From Hanleya hanleyi (taxonomy: Eukaryota; Mollusca; Polyplacophora; Lepidopleurida; Hanleyidae), in assembly GCA_036873755.1 (NCBI GenBank), contig JAVTVY010018894.1, positions 1 to 64,000 on the forward strand: 64,000 nucleotides of DNA. Reading direction: 5' to 3'. Under the pieces are notes generated by a model, which had not been told where the DNA came from, did no database searches, and worked only from the letters and a program-made list of their open reading frames with translations. Shown in pieces: positions 24,481 to 36,295 of the stretch (positions are counted from its first letter, which is position 1; each line of letters opens with the position of its first letter). The position numbers were made by a program, and so were the translations under genes.

Positions 24481-27400
24481 TGTAACGTGTACGAGCAGGA
24501 CCAGTCGTAGTGTTTAGAAGAAAACGAATCAATAACCGGGATTGCCCACTGGCATTCTGGCCGTCACCGTCGTTAACCTCTTCACTAGTAGGGATCCGGG
24601 GCTCGAAGAGATGATCACAACCCTACAAGGATGACTGACGCTCATGTAAAGGTCTATTATGGTATATTCTGCACAAATAGTATACGCGGTTACAAACAAG
24701 GGCGTAGAACCGCGTGGCTTAGACAGAATGTCTAAGGAGATGTAACGCTAAGATATTTACACGTATGTACAGACACTAGGAGAGTGTAGGCAAATAAACT
24801 TGATGTATATATACACGTGATGTGTGCACGCACGTCCACGGATACGTACACTTGGTGTGTGCATATAAGGTTCACGGATACATGCACTTGGTGTGTGCAC
24901 ATAAGGTTCACGGATACATACACTTGGTGTGTGCATATAGAGTTAAACGTATCCCTGGTGTATATGTGGATAATAGAAGAGAATGTGTGCAGTTTAAGCT
25001 TGATGTTATATGGCAATAATATATATATGAGAGTGTATGCATATAACTTTATAGTTAATATAGTGCTTTAATGCGCGATAAAGGCGGCCTGGCTGCTGGC
25101 CCTTCTCTTCTGGGGATAAGGGCGGCCTGGCTGCTGGCCCTTCTCTTCCGTCGTTGGAACGTTATGGATATAACGCTCTCTCCAGGGATGGCACCCAGTC
25201 GTTGGAACGTTAAGGATATAACGCTCTCTCCAGATACGTCGCCCAGGCGTTGAAACGTCAAGGCCCGTTGGAACGCTACGGCGGTAACGCTCTCTCCAAT
25301 ATATACAGATACCCTCAGGCGTTGGAACGTCACGGCAGTGACGCTCTCTCCAGATATAGCACCAAGTCGCTGAAACGTCACGGCCCGTTGGAACGTTACG
25401 GCGGTAACGTTCTCTCCACTATATATATACCCTCAGGCGTTGGAACGTCACGGCAGTGACGCTCTCTCCAGATATAGCACCAAGTCGCTGAAACGTCACG
25501 GCCCGTTGGAACGTTACGGCGGTAACGCTCTCTCCAGAGACGACCCCCAGTCGTTGGAACGTCACGGCGGTGACGCTCTCTCCAGAGACGTGGCAACTCG
25601 GCGTGTACTTCACCCCCAGTCGTCGGAGCTTGACCGTAACTTGTCAGCTCACCAGTCTGCTTCCCGCACAGGTAAGTATAGCCCGGCGTCTCAACCCTTA
25701 CGGCTGCTGCGACCCGTCTATAACCCCGGCCTGTGACTACACACTTCACGACGATAGCTCAGGTAAGTATCACGCACCACTCAACTCTCAGTGACCGTCA
25801 GGACAATTACATGGGTATATAATGTGCTATTACCATTTCATCTGGTACCGATGAAACATCGTACGGTCTGTAGACTGTTGTTAGCGACCCTGCAGATTTC
25901 ACGTCTAATCGACGTTTCAGAAATCTGCCTGTGCTGTGCCCTGTCTTCTCTTTACTGTCTGTACTGTGCCCTGGCTTGACTGTACAGTCTGTAAATCTTG
26001 TTACCACTTTTACATTGGTAAAAGGAAGCCCGCCTTCTGTAACGTGTGATAAATACACGTGTCCTACTGGAATCTGTATGTTTTGTTACTACTTTTACAT
26101 CGATAAAATCTAGCCCACCTGCACCATGCCTTTATGCGTGATAAATACGCATATCCTCCCTGTGGGATCTGTGGTCTGTGGCTTTCTTGATGGTATAATC
26201 TGTGCTCTGTGTTTCTTTATTTAACGTGTGACAAATACACGTCTCCTTCTTGTAAGATCTGTGTTCTGTAGATGTCTGTGTTGAACGTGTGATAAATACA
26301 CGTCTCCTTCTGGTAGAATCTGTGTTCTGTGTTTCTTTGCGGTATAATTTGTGAGCTGTATGTCTGGGCTGACTGTTTATAATCTGTGTGTCTTTATTTG
26401 CTTGTATGTGTGATAAATACACATATTCCTCTTGGTGGAATCTGTGTTCTGTATCTTTCTTGTGTGATCTGTGTGCTGTATCTTTCTGTCCTGTACGATC
26501 GGTGATCTGTACTTGTCTCTTTCCCTGCTGGACGCCGTTCGTGTAGCCGTCTGCTCGACCCTTTTGCTGGGCCCCCGGAATACACGATTTACCGACGTTT
26601 CTTGATGAAAGCAGCACGCCCGCCTGTACTGGACTTTCTCCGCCCGGCTGTAATCACGGTGCTCGTTCTCGCCTGTATAGCGTTGCACAGCCGTCTGCGT
26701 CGTTGTATTATGGCAGTGGGAGTTTGGCTTATTTCTCCCTGTGTTTAGTGCAGTTGCATATTTCTGGGGGTGGAGGGAATCCCTGGCTATTATCATATAT
26801 ACCGCTTCACGGTCAACAAATCGACACAAATATTGTGGCTTTAGTCCCAGTGCAGCGAGATAGCACAGCAATAATGTCGAAATTATCAACCTACTGGTAT
26901 ATAGACCTAAAAGCCCTATTTTATACTGAAGTTAGACCATGCAAGTTGCCTAAATGTGCTACAGGCAAACACATGTCTCATTACAGTATTATAGAATACC
27001 CCAACTACATGTACATACAACACGCCAGCCGGACGTGTTCCCTAAACTATAGTATAACCACAAAACACGTTTCCACACCGAAAATGCGAGCCGGCAAATT
27101 CTCATTGGATTGGCGTGTTTTTTACAGGTTACACCAACTACAGGATTTATAATCTTTTAGATTCCCAGGCCAAAAACAACTGCATTACGGCCCAACCGTA
27201 AATTATGCCAAAAATCAATAAGTTACAGGCTGTACCTGAACGTGTTTCTCGAGCCCTCTATTTCTCGTCTGTCCCCGCTCTCTCCGTTCGTTCGAGCTTA
27301 TATAGGGCTACCGCTCTTCCGTGAATCACGGCCAATCACAGTCGACGATGCCAGCGCCCTCTTTATTGTCACTTACACCACATTTTCCCGAACCGTTTAT

Positions 27401-27636
27401 ATAGACCTCGCTGAATAAATATGGCTATGGAAGAACAAACCATAATTCATAACTGACGTAATTGTCAAATATCAGCTTCCAACTCGCTCTGGTAAACGAG
27501 AAATACAGGGAAATGCATTTCCGAAATCTGTCCTGCTCGCCGCTGACGACATGGGTCAAGGTCGTTCTTCCACATTCCAGCGGGAGTACACGCTCCTGAT
27601 TCAAACTGTTCTCTACACAAACGGGTAACCGTTACA
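24481..27636 (-). repeat. Gypsy 3' LTR (3,156 bp)
   Basis: Nearly identical to 33,139-36,291. Internal structure: three copies of a CACTTGGTGTGTGCATA/ACA unit (24,850-24,945), a minisatellite built on GTTGGAACGTTACGGCGGTAACGCTCTCTCC (25,150-25,590), and repeats centred on GTGTGATAAATACACG (26,040-26,450). The TATATAAG core at 27,304-27,297 (minus) has a counterpart in the 5' LTR. Open frames within it are conserved between the LTRs only because the LTRs are near copies. Confidence 0.96.
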
Positions 27637-27652
27637 CTGCCCCCGCCTTTCT
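27637..27652 (-). promoter_or_regulatory. Gypsy polypurine tract
   Basis: On the minus strand AGAAAGGCGGGGGCAG directly abuts the 3' LTR. This is where plus-strand DNA synthesis would be primed during reverse transcription. Confidence 0.8.
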
Positions 27653-27839
27653 AAATCATGACGTCCCCGTCATGGCCGTACGGGTCCAGTTGTACAGTTT
27701 GAATCGATTTAAACAAAACTGTTCGCCAATCACGGGCCATCAGGGCCGGCGAAATCACTAGGTGGCCGCCCTCCGGCGGTCTGGCCGGGCCACCACGACA
27801 TTAGGTCCACGGATTTCCTTCACCGAATTACCTGGGCGG

Positions 27840-30800
27840 CTAGCAGAGCCGCCCCACGACATTAGGTCCACTGGGCTGCACGCTCAGCTGGAGGGATCCG
27901 GCTTCCCTCCTTTTACGGTACACGGGCTGGGACGTCAGCACGTAGTCTTGCAACCTGCGAGGCTTCACCACTCGCCGACCGCGGGTCGTCGTCGCGTGTG
28001 TGGGGGCTGCCTCACCCTCGGCCACTTCCTCGGGCTCGTCCTCCAACTCGCTGTCCGGCGTTCCCCGCGGTTCCAACTCAAATTCGGCCTGCCAGGCCGG
28101 CGGCCGGATGACGCGTCCACTCCGGCTCGTCTGGGGCTGGCCTATGGGTGGCTGCACGGCTACCGGGTGGGTCACGGCGTAAGGCTCTGCGTGAGCCGTT
28201 TCCGGCCCCTGCTGGTCGCCGCCATCGTCACTGTCGCTCTCCGACGGTGTATCGTCACCCTCCACGTCCAGCCGCGGATAACATGGTTTGACCCGGTCAA
28301 CATGGACGACCTGTCGTCTCCCGTCATTACTCCGGATCCGGTAGGTAACGTCCGACAATGCCGCCTCCACCACAAACGGTCCCAGCCAGCGGTCTCGAAG
28401 CTTCCGTATCTGTCCTGGCCGGGTCACTACAGTATGCAGATAGACCTGGTCTCCGGGGCCGAATCTTTGCGCCTTGGCCTTCCGGTTATACAGGCGCTTC
28501 TGCCGTCTCAGGGCCTTCCCACTATTTTCTCTCGCATCCTCATGGACGTCCACTAGGTGGTCACGAAGGTCCCCGACCCACGGCACGGGCTCCGTTCTCT
28601 CACCCGGGGGAGCCCCAACTGTCAGGTGAGCTGGTAGAGTCACCTCCCGGCCAAATGTCATCATATTCGGCGTATAGCCCGTAGTCTCGTGTACGGCCGC
28701 ACGGTACGCCATCAGTGTTAGTGGAATATACACGTCCCAATCATCGGGGTGGCGGGCGGCACTAGCATGAAGCATCTGACCCAGAGTCCTGTTGAACCTC
28801 TCAACTTGGCCGTTCGACTGCGGATGGTACGCCGTCGTCCGCGTCTTCTTCATGCCTAGAATCCGGCACATCCCCTCGAACACTTTGCTCTCAAAGTTCC
28901 GCCCCTGGTCCGAGTGTATCAGGGAGGGGACACCGAACCGGCTGACGTACAAGTCAATCACAGCCTGGGCCACCGTCTCCGCTTCTTGGTCCGGAAGTGC
29001 CACAGCCTCCACCCACTTCGTGAAATAATCACAGATAACCACAATATGCAGATTTCCTCTCGTCGTCAGGGAGAGGGGACCCATTAAATCCACGGCGATA
29101 CGTTCTCCGGGGCATCCCGTCATCATCCCGCGGTGCTGTCCTCGGGGTTTCTTCCCGGCCTGCTTCCTCCGACTGCACGTGTCGCAGCTCCGGCACCACT
29201 GTCGAACGTCACGCTGCAGCCCAACCCAGGCGTACGCTTGCCGCACCTTCCTCAACGTTTTAAACACCCCCAGGTGTCCTCCAGTCGGGCTGTCATGACA
29301 TTCCTTGAGTATCCTCTTTTGCAGGGCCCGCGGGACCACCAGTAACTTGGCCTTCTCCCGGCCTCGCAAGTCATACCAACGTCGCACCAGGAGGTCTCCT
29401 TCCAGGGACAAGGCGTCGTATGCTCCCCACAGCGCTTTTGTTACCCCGCTGTGTTGACAGACGAGGTCCCACCGAGGTCTGGTACCAGCCTTCACCCATT
29501 CAATCACCGGAAGTAGCTCAGGGTCTGCAGATTGGGCCGCTGCAAAGTCCTCGTTGGGTGGAGATATGGTCACAGCCCGGGCCGCCGCCGTCTCTCCGTC
29601 TTCGGTCCCGGAGGAACGACCACACTGCTTGCACGGACGTCTGCTCATCGCGTCAGCCTTCTGATGCTTACGGCCTGGTCGGTGGACGATGTCGAATTGA
29701 TAGGTCGACAGAGCTTGGATCCACCTTGCGAGTTGCCCCTCCGGCTCTTTGAATCTCATGAGCCACCTCAAGGATCCGTGGTCGGTGCGCAGTAGGAACT
29801 TCTTCCCGTAGAGGTAGTGCCGCCATGACTTAATGAAGTGGACCACCGCCAGGAGTTCGCGCCTGGTCACGCAGTATGCCTTCTCAGCCTTGGTGAGTAC
29901 CCTGCTGCCATAGGCCACCACCCTCTCCTGTCCGTCGATCTCTTGGGACAGAACGGCTCCGATGCCCCAGCCACTGGCATCTGTGTCCAGGATAAACGGT
30001 TTGGACATGTCGGGCATGGCTAGGATGGGCGCCGCTATCATCTTCTCCTTCAGGGTCTCAAATGCGATCTGGCAATCGTCGGTCCACACGAAGCTCTTCT
30101 CCTTCTGGGTAAGTTGATGCAGGGGCGCCGCCACGGTCGCAAAGTCTTGGACGAACCTCCGGTAATAGCTACACAATCCGAGGAAACTCCGTACCTCGGT
30201 CTGGGAGACTGGGGTGGGCCAGTCTCTCACAGCCTGGACCTTCTCCGGTTCCGTCTCGATACCGCCGCCGGACACGACGTGTCCCAGGTAGGTGACCTTC
30301 CGGGCTCCAATGACACACTTGGAGGGTTTCAACTTAAGCCCGTGAAGTTGTAGTCTCTGGAACACCACCTCCAAGTTGGCCAGCATCTCGGTAAACGTCT
30401 TCCCGAACACGATGATATCGTCGAGGTAAATGAGGCACGTCTCGTAGTGCAGACCGGCCAATACTGCTTCCATCAGACGTTCAAAGGTTCCTGGGGCGTT
30501 GCACAGCCCGAACGGCATAACGCGGAACTGGTACAGGCCTTTCCGGGTGGAAAACGCGGACTTGCATCGATCTTCAGGCGCCAATTCAACTTGCCAGTAT
30601 CCGGACATCAAATCCAGGGTAGACCACCACTGTGCCCCGTTCAGTGCGTCAAGACTGTCATCGATCCTTGGCAGAGGATATGCGTCTTTCTCTGTGACGT
30701 CATTCAGGGCCCGGTAATCGACGCAGAATCTAGATTTCCCATCCTTCTTCTTCACCAGGACGACAGGGGCCGACCACGGTCCCTCGAAGGGCTCGACCAC

Positions 30801-33068
30801 CCCTCGCCGTAACATCTCGTCAACCTGCTTGTCGATCTCCCATCGAGCATGAAGGGGGGGTCTTCTAGGTGGAATACGAATCGGGGGTGCACTCCCCGTC
30901 TTTATCTGATGCTGCACCTTGGTCGTACGTCCCAGGTCATCGTCATCGGCCGCAAACAAACCAGCGTGTCTACTCAGCATTCGTTCAACTTCCCCCAGCT
31001 GGGCTGCATTCAGGCCATCCTTGGACTTCTCCAACGCCGGCCGCATATATGCCGGCAGGGTCGTCGTCCGCGCCCTCGGCTCTGTAGGCTCGTCCGGATC
31101 ATCACCCAGGGTGGACATACTACCACAGAAGGTGCCAGCGTGAATGACTGTGGACTCATCGGAAGCGTTCAGCATACGAATAGGCACACTACCATCAGAT
31201 GCAACTCGAGAGAGTGTCCTCGCCAGGACTAGGCCGGTCTTCTCCGTAAATGCGAGCTCCCCCTCCACTAGTCCAATCTCCCCCGGCGGTGCGTCTTCCA
31301 CCCTGGCCGGGGCAAGCATCTGGGTTCTAGGCGGTATGGTGATGGTCTCAGCCAGGGCCAACCGGTAGCAATCGAAACTCCCCACGACCTCGCATTTCAG
31401 GTACTTGCCTCCCAGCTTCAATCGATGGCCTCTCGCGTCAAGTATACAGCCGTGGCGATACAGGAAGTCGTACCCCAAGATGGCGTCGATGGACAAGTCT
31501 CCCACAACCAGCGTGTGCTTCCACACCGTCCCCTGGATCGATATCCTGAAGTCCCCCTCTCCGAGTAAAGGCATATGGGAACCGTCAGCCACCTTGATGG
31601 ACTGGTACCGGGAGTCTCGAAGGACTGGTTTAACATCTGGGTCAAGCTGTTCCCATATCCGGCGGCTGATCAAGGAGATAGATGCTCCGGAGTCCACACA
31701 GCACATCAACTTCACCGGCCCGATAGACGCGGGTAGGTATATCCCCGCTTCTCCCTGGTTATGAAGCGCAGGCTTGGGTCCCTGGGGCTTTGGTGGATCC
31801 CCGGACCCGGGCGGTCGCCTCGGGGGCGGGGAGGGTGAACGTCTAGGGCACGCCGCCCTAAAATGGCCGTCTTCTCCGCACCTCCAACATCCCCGTCGTG
31901 GTTGTCGTCCCGTCCTCTGCCCCCGCCTTGAACTTGAGCGTCCCCGTCCCGGGAAGCGCCTCTTAAATTCCTCCATCAGGGCAGCAATCTCTGCCCGCAG
32001 TCGGGCCTGCGCGTCCTCGTCCTCCTCAGGAACGCCAGCCGGGATGTCTTCTCCTGCAGCGGCTCTGGCCGTGGGGTCGGGACGTCGACGCTGGGCGTCT
32101 TGGAAGGCCTCTACTTCCACTGCTGCATGTACAGCCTCGTCTAGGGACTTCGGGCGGCACTGCCAGACTTTGAACCGTAAGTCTTCTTCAATTGCCTCAA
32201 AGAATTGGTCACGGGCCAGGGTGTCTTGGACCTCATCACCGGCGTCTGGGTAGGCCATCTGGCTGAGTCTCACCAGAGCTTGGCCCAGTTCGGGTAGATC
32301 TTCTCCCCTCAGTCGTCGCCTGGACTTCAGCTTGGACTTATACAGCTCTGTTTGGTTAGGGGGTGCGAAGCGTCTCTCCAAGGCATCACGTAGGCAGCTG
32401 AAGTTTGCCTCCCCTGGTTTCAACTTCAGACTGGAGAGAACCTGTTGTGCTGGTCCCCGCAGGGAGACGGCCAAGTGTTGTCCCTTCTCTTCCAGCGTCC
32501 ACTGGTTTAAGGCTGCGCAATATTCAAAATGTACCAGGTGATCTCTCCAGGGCGTACTTCCATCGTAGGTCGAAGCCTTAACCAACGTCTTACGGGAAAC
32601 AGGGATGGTCGTGACTGTGGCTCTCCCACTGGTATCATCCGCTGAATGGTGCCCTTCTGCGACCCGGTCGCAAATCGTCTGTTCCCGTACAGGCTGGTCT
32701 ATGGGGGTTCTGGTAGTACCCTCGTCGGCCCTGGGCGTGGACGTGTGCGCTGGGGCTCCCATCGTCGTCTGATTGCAGGTGGCCCGTATCGTCCGCATCT
32801 CTGCCTGTAAGCTTTTGAGGCCCTCTAGTAGCGTTCGGATAGTCGACGGGGTCTCGATCTCGACGATGGCAGGCATTGACAGGTCAAGCGGTGCTTCCAC
32901 AGGACTCGCATCTTCTGTCGTCGCCAAAGTCGCTGAACCAGGTGACCCCATCGTCGATCGCTCCCTTCCCTGTAGGATAGCTCGTAGAACCGCCATGTCC
33001 GGACGTCTCAGTGGTGTCGCTTGGAAACTCATGGTTAATGGCGTTGTCGGCACGTCGATGTCGGTCAT
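27840..33068 (-). CDS. gag-pol: Gypsy Gag-Pol polyprotein, 1742 aa, intact
   Basis: Single open frame. Residues 1-390 are Gag-like, with an acidic and proline-rich N-terminus and a conserved helical region near 160-330. A CCHC zinc knuckle follows at 394-407 (CWRCGEDGHFRAAC). The aspartic protease has DSGASISL near 459. The RT spans about 730-940, with VDYRALND, LDLMSGYWQ and the catalytic YLDD at 881-884. RNase H begins around 1025 (LDTDASGWGIGAVL). The integrase has an HHCC motif (H1258, H1265, C1295, C1298), a complete D1327, D1387, E1423 triad with 35-residue spacing, and a GPF/Y-type domain near 1560-1600. The C-terminus is acidic with RSGRVIRPP-type repeats. Gag and Pol are fused without a frameshift. 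The ATG follows a short 70-nt leader after the 5' LTR. No stop or missing catalytic residue was seen. Confidence 0.97.
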   Translation of the reverse strand: MTDIDVPTTPLTMSFQATPLRRPDMAVLRAILQGRERSTMGSPGSATLATTEDASPVEAPLDLSMPAIVEIETPSTIRTLLEGLKSLQAEMRTIRATCNQTTMGAPAHTSTPRADEGTTRTPIDQPVREQTICDRVAEGHHSADDTSGRATVTTIPVSRKTLVKASTYDGSTPWRDHLVHFEYCAALNQWTLEEKGQHLAVSLRGPAQQVLSSLKLKPGEANFSCLRDALERRFAPPNQTELYKSKLKSRRRLRGEDLPELGQALVRLSQMAYPDAGDEVQDTLARDQFFEAIEEDLRFKVWQCRPKSLDEAVHAAVEVEAFQDAQRRRPDPTARAAAGEDIPAGVPEEDEDAQARLRAEIAALMEEFKRRFPGRGRSSSRRGQRTGRQPRRGCWRCGEDGHFRAACPRRSPSPPPRRPPGSGDPPKPQGPKPALHNQGEAGIYLPASIGPVKLMCCVDSGASISLISRRIWEQLDPDVKPVLRDSRYQSIKVADGSHMPLLGEGDFRISIQGTVWKHTLVVGDLSIDAILGYDFLYRHGCILDARGHRLKLGGKYLKCEVVGSFDCYRLALAETITIPPRTQMLAPARVEDAPPGEIGLVEGELAFTEKTGLVLARTLSRVASDGSVPIRMLNASDESTVIHAGTFCGSMSTLGDDPDEPTEPRARTTTLPAYMRPALEKSKDGLNAAQLGEVERMLSRHAGLFAADDDDLGRTTKVQHQIKTGSAPPIRIPPRRPPLHARWEIDKQVDEMLRRGVVEPFEGPWSAPVVLVKKKDGKSRFCVDYRALNDVTEKDAYPLPRIDDSLDALNGAQWWSTLDLMSGYWQVELAPEDRCKSAFSTRKGLYQFRVMPFGLCNAPGTFERLMEAVLAGLHYETCLIYLDDIIVFGKTFTEMLANLEVVFQRLQLHGLKLKPSKCVIGARKVTYLGHVVSGGGIETEPEKVQAVRDWPTPVSQTEVRSFLGLCSYYRRFVQDFATVAAPLHQLTQKEKSFVWTDDCQIAFETLKEKMIAAPILAMPDMSKPFILDTDASGWGIGAVLSQEIDGQERVVAYGSRVLTKAEKAYCVTRRELLAVVHFIKSWRHYLYGKKFLLRTDHGSLRWLMRFKEPEGQLARWIQALSTYQFDIVHRPGRKHQKADAMSRRPCKQCGRSSGTEDGETAAARAVTISPPNEDFAAAQSADPELLPVIEWVKAGTRPRWDLVCQHSGVTKALWGAYDALSLEGDLLVRRWYDLRGREKAKLLVVPRALQKRILKECHDSPTGGHLGVFKTLRKVRQAYAWVGLQRDVRQWCRSCDTCSRRKQAGKKPRGQHRGMMTGCPGERIAVDLMGPLSLTTRGNLHIVVICDYFTKWVEAVALPDQEAETVAQAVIDLYVSRFGVPSLIHSDQGRNFESKVFEGMCRILGMKKTRTTAYHPQSNGQVERFNRTLGQMLHASAARHPDDWDVYIPLTLMAYRAAVHETTGYTPNMMTFGREVTLPAHLTVGAPPGERTEPVPWVGDLRDHLVDVHEDARENSGKALRRQKRLYNRKAKAQRFGPGDQVYLHTVVTRPGQIRKLRDRWLGPFVVEAALSDVTYRIRSNDGRRQVVHVDRVKPCYPRLDVEGDDTPSESDSDDGGDQQGPETAHAEPYAVTHPVAVQPPIGQPQTSRSGRVIRPPAWQAEFELEPRGTPDSELEDEPEEVAEGEAAPTHATTTRGRRVVKPRRLQDYVLTSQPVYRKRREAGSLQLSVQPSGPNVVGRLC

Positions 33069-33110
33069 CTCTAGTAGTCGGTTGTTCTCTTCTGTTGTAG
33101 ATCCGGCCAG

Positions 33111-33128
33111 ATCCCACCGCTGCCACCA
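33111..33128 (-). promoter_or_regulatory. Gypsy primer-binding site (tRNA-Leu type)
   Basis: Ten nucleotides inside the 5' LTR, the minus strand reads TGGTGGCAGCGGTGGGAT. This is complementary to the 3' end of a tRNA finishing ATCCCACCGCTGCCACCA. From memory this is the acceptor end of animal tRNA-Leu(AAG), so a leucine tRNA is the likely primer. Confidence 0.8.
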
Positions 33129-33138
33129 GTTTTCTCCG

Positions 33139-36100
33139 TGTAACGTGTACGAGCAGGACCAGTCGTAGTGTTTAGAAGAAAACGAATCAATAACCGGGAT
33201 TGCCCACTGGCATTCTGGCCGTCACCGTCGTTAACCCCTTCACTAGTAGGGATCCGGGGCTCGAAGAGATGATCACAACCCTACAAGGATGACTGACGCT
33301 CATGTAAAGGTCTATTATGGTATATTCTGCACAAATAGTATACGCGGTTACAAACAAGGGCGTAGAACCGCGTGGCTTAGACAGAATGTCTAAGGAGATG
33401 TAACGCTAAGATATTTACACGTATGTACAGACACTAGGAGAGTGTAGGCAAATAAACTTGATGTATATATACACGTGATGTGTGCACGCACGTCCACGGA
33501 TACGTACACTTGGTGTGTGCATATAAGGTTCACGGATACATGCACTTGGTGTGTGCACATAAGGTTCACGGATACATACACTTGGTGTGTGCATATAGAG
33601 TTAAACGTATCCCTGGTGTATATGTGGATAATAGAAGAGAATGTGTGCAGTTTAAGCTTGATGTTATATGGCAATAATATATATATGAGAGTGTATGCAT
33701 ATAACTTTATAGTTAATATAGTGCTTTAATGCGCGATAAGGGCGGCCTGGCTGCTGGTCCTTCTCTTCTGGGGATAAGGGCGGCCTGGCTGCTGGCCCTT
33801 CTCTTCCGTCGTTGGAACGTTATGGATATAACGCTCTCTCCAGGGATGGCACCCAGTCGTTGGAACGTTAAGGATATAACGCTCTCTCCAGATACGTCGC
33901 CCAGGCGTTGAAACGTCAAGGCCCGTTGGAACGCTACGGCGGTAACGTTCTCCCCGATATACAGATACCCTCAGGCGTTGGAACGTCACGGCAGTGACGC
34001 TCTCTCCAGATATAGCACCAAGTCGCTGAAACGTCACGGCCCGTTGGAACGTTACGGCGGTAACGTTCTCTCCACTATATATATACCCTCAGGCGTTGGA
34101 ACGTCACGGCAGTGACGCTCTCTCCAGATATAGCACCAAGTCGCTGAAACGTCACGGCCCGTTGGAACGTTACGGCGGTAACGCTCTCTCCAGAGACGAC
34201 CCCCCCTCGTTGGAACGTCACGGCAGTGACGCTCTCTCCAGAGACGTGGCAACTCGGCGTGTACTTCACCCCCAGTCGTCGGAGCTTGACCGTAACTTGT
34301 CAGCTCACCAGTCTGCTTCCCGCACAGGTAAGTATAGCCCGGCGTCTCAACCCTTACGGCTGCTGCGACCCGTCTATAACCCCGGCCTGTGACTACACAC
34401 TTCACGACGATCTCTCAGGTAAGTATCACGCACCACTCAACTCTCAGTGACCGTCAGGACAATTACATGGGTATATAATGTGCTATTACCATTTCATCTG
34501 GTACCGATGAAACATCGTACGGTCTGTAGACTGTTGTTAGCGACCCTGCAGATTTCACGTCTAATCGACGTTTCAGAAATCTGCCTGTGCTGTGCCCTGT
34601 CTTCTCTTTACTGTCTGTACTGTGCCCTGGCTTGACTGTACAGTCTGTAAATCTTGTTACCACTTTTACATTGGTAAAAGGAAGCCCGCCTTCTGTAACG
34701 TGTGATAAATACACGTGTCCTACTGGAATCTGTATGTTTTGTTACTACTTTTACATCGATAAAAGCTAGCCCACCTGCACCATGCCTTTATGCGTGATAA
34801 ATACGCATATCCTCCCTGTGGGATCTGTGGTCTGTGGCTTTCTTGACGGTATAATCTGTGCTCTGTGTTTCTTTATTTAACGTGTGACAAATACACGTCT
34901 CCTTCTTGTAAGATCTGTGTTCTGTAGATGTCCGTGTTGAACGTGTGATAAATACACGTCTCCTTCTGGTAGAATCTGTGTTCTGTGTTTCTGTGCGGTA
35001 TAATTTGTGAGCTGTATGTCTGGGCTGACTGTTTATAATCTGTGTGTCTTTATTTGCTTGTATGTGTGATAAATACACATATTCCTCTTGGTGGAATCTC
35101 TGTTCTGTATCTTTCTTGTGTGATCTGTGTGCTGTATCTTTCTGTCCTGTACGATCGGTGATCTGTACTTGTCTCTTTCCCTGCTGGACGCCGTTCGTGT
35201 AGCCGTCTGCTCGACCCTTTTGCTGGGCCCCCAGAATACACGATTTACCGACGTTTCTTGATGAAAGCAGCACGCCCGCCTGTACTGGACTTTCTCCGCC
35301 CGGCTGTAATCACGGTGCTCGTTCTCGCCTGTATAGCGTTGCACAGCCGTCTGCGTCGTTGTATTATGGCAGTGGGAGTTTGGCTTATTTCTCCCTGTGT
35401 TTAGTGCAGTTGCATATTTCTGGGGGTGGAGGGAATCCCTGGCTATTATCATATATACCGCTTCACGGTCAACAAATCGACACAAATATTGTGGCTTTAG
35501 TCCCAGTGCAGCGAGATAGCACAGCAATAATGTCGAAATTATCAACCTACTGGTATATAGACCTAAAAGCCCTATTTTATACTGAAGTTAGACCATGCAA
35601 GTTGCCTAAATGTGCTACAGGCAAACACATGTCTCATTACAGTATTATAGAATACCACAACTACATGTACATACAACACGCCAGCCGGACGTGTTCCCTA
35701 AACTATAGTATAACCACAAAACACGTTTCCACACCGAAAATGCGAGCCGGCAAATTCTCATTGGATTGGCGTGTTTTTTTACAGGTTACACCAACTACAG
35801 GATTTATAATCTTTTAGATTCCCAGGCCAAAAACAACTGCATTACGGCCCAACCGTAAATTATGCCAAAAATCAATGTTACAGGCTGTACCTGAACGTGT
35901 TTCTCGAGCCCTCTATTTCTCGTCTGTCCCCGCTCTCTCCGTTTGTTCGAGCTTATATAGGGCTGCCGCTCTTCCGTGAATCACGGCCAATCACAGTCGA
36001 CGATGCCAGCGCCCTCTTTATTGTCACTTACACCACATTTTCCCGAACCGTTTATATAGACCTCGCTGAATAAATATGGCTATGGAAGAACAAACCATAA

Positions 36101-36291
36101 TTCATAACTGACGTAATTGTCAAATATCAGCTTCCAACTCGCTCTGGTAAACGAGAAATACAGGGGAATGCATTTCCGAAATCTGTCCTGCTCGCCGCTG
36201 ACGACATGGGTCAAGGTCGTTCTTCCACATTCCAGCGGGAGTACACGCTCCTGATTCAAACTGTTCTCTACACAAACGGGTAACCGTTACA
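33139..36291 (-). repeat. Gypsy 5' LTR (3,153 bp)
   Basis: Partner of 24,481-27,636 with the same TG...CA ends and the same three internal minisatellites. Differences are mostly single substitutions and one small indel in the minisatellite near 33,945. At over 3 kb these LTRs are long for Gypsy elements. Most of the length lies downstream of the TATA core (35,952-35,959), so it would be R/U5 if that core is used. Confidence 0.96.
35952..35959 (-). promoter_or_regulatory. TATA core in the Gypsy 5' LTR
   Basis: Minus-strand CCCTATATAAGC about 335 nt inside the LTR start, GC-rich upstream. It is the best promoter candidate for the element's genomic RNA; the start site would fall near 35,925. 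Confidence 0.5.
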
Positions 36292-36295
36292 GGTA

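Larger units (their letters stand above)
24477..36295 (-). mobile_element. Full-length Gypsy (Metaviridae) LTR retrotransposon
   Basis: Two long direct repeats, 24,481-27,636 and 33,139-36,291, begin TGTAAC and end GTTACA and flank one Gag-Pol frame on the minus strand. The element is 11.8 kb. A 4-bp GGTA duplication lies outside each LTR (24,477-24,480 and 36,292-36,295). The right LTR is the 5' LTR in element orientation. A primer-binding site, a polypurine tract and an uninterrupted 1742-codon frame are all present, and the LTRs differ at only about twenty positions by eye. It therefore inserted recently and may be competent. The domain order PR-RT-RNaseH-IN is that of Gypsy elements. There is no env-like frame. 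Confidence 0.97.

Noticed and set aside
24840..26460. Regularly spaced repeats that might look like a CRISPR array
   Set aside because: Eukaryotic LTR context, variable unit length, no unique spacers and no cas genes.
25055..26889. Frames of 100-170 codons inside the LTR, found again at 33,713-35,545
   Set aside because: Their conservation reflects LTR identity only. They translate minisatellite units and show no domain, so an accessory gene is not supported.
27762..33168. Plus-strand frames over the Gypsy Gag-Pol, including one of 264 codons
   Set aside because: Antisense shadows of a GC-rich coding frame.
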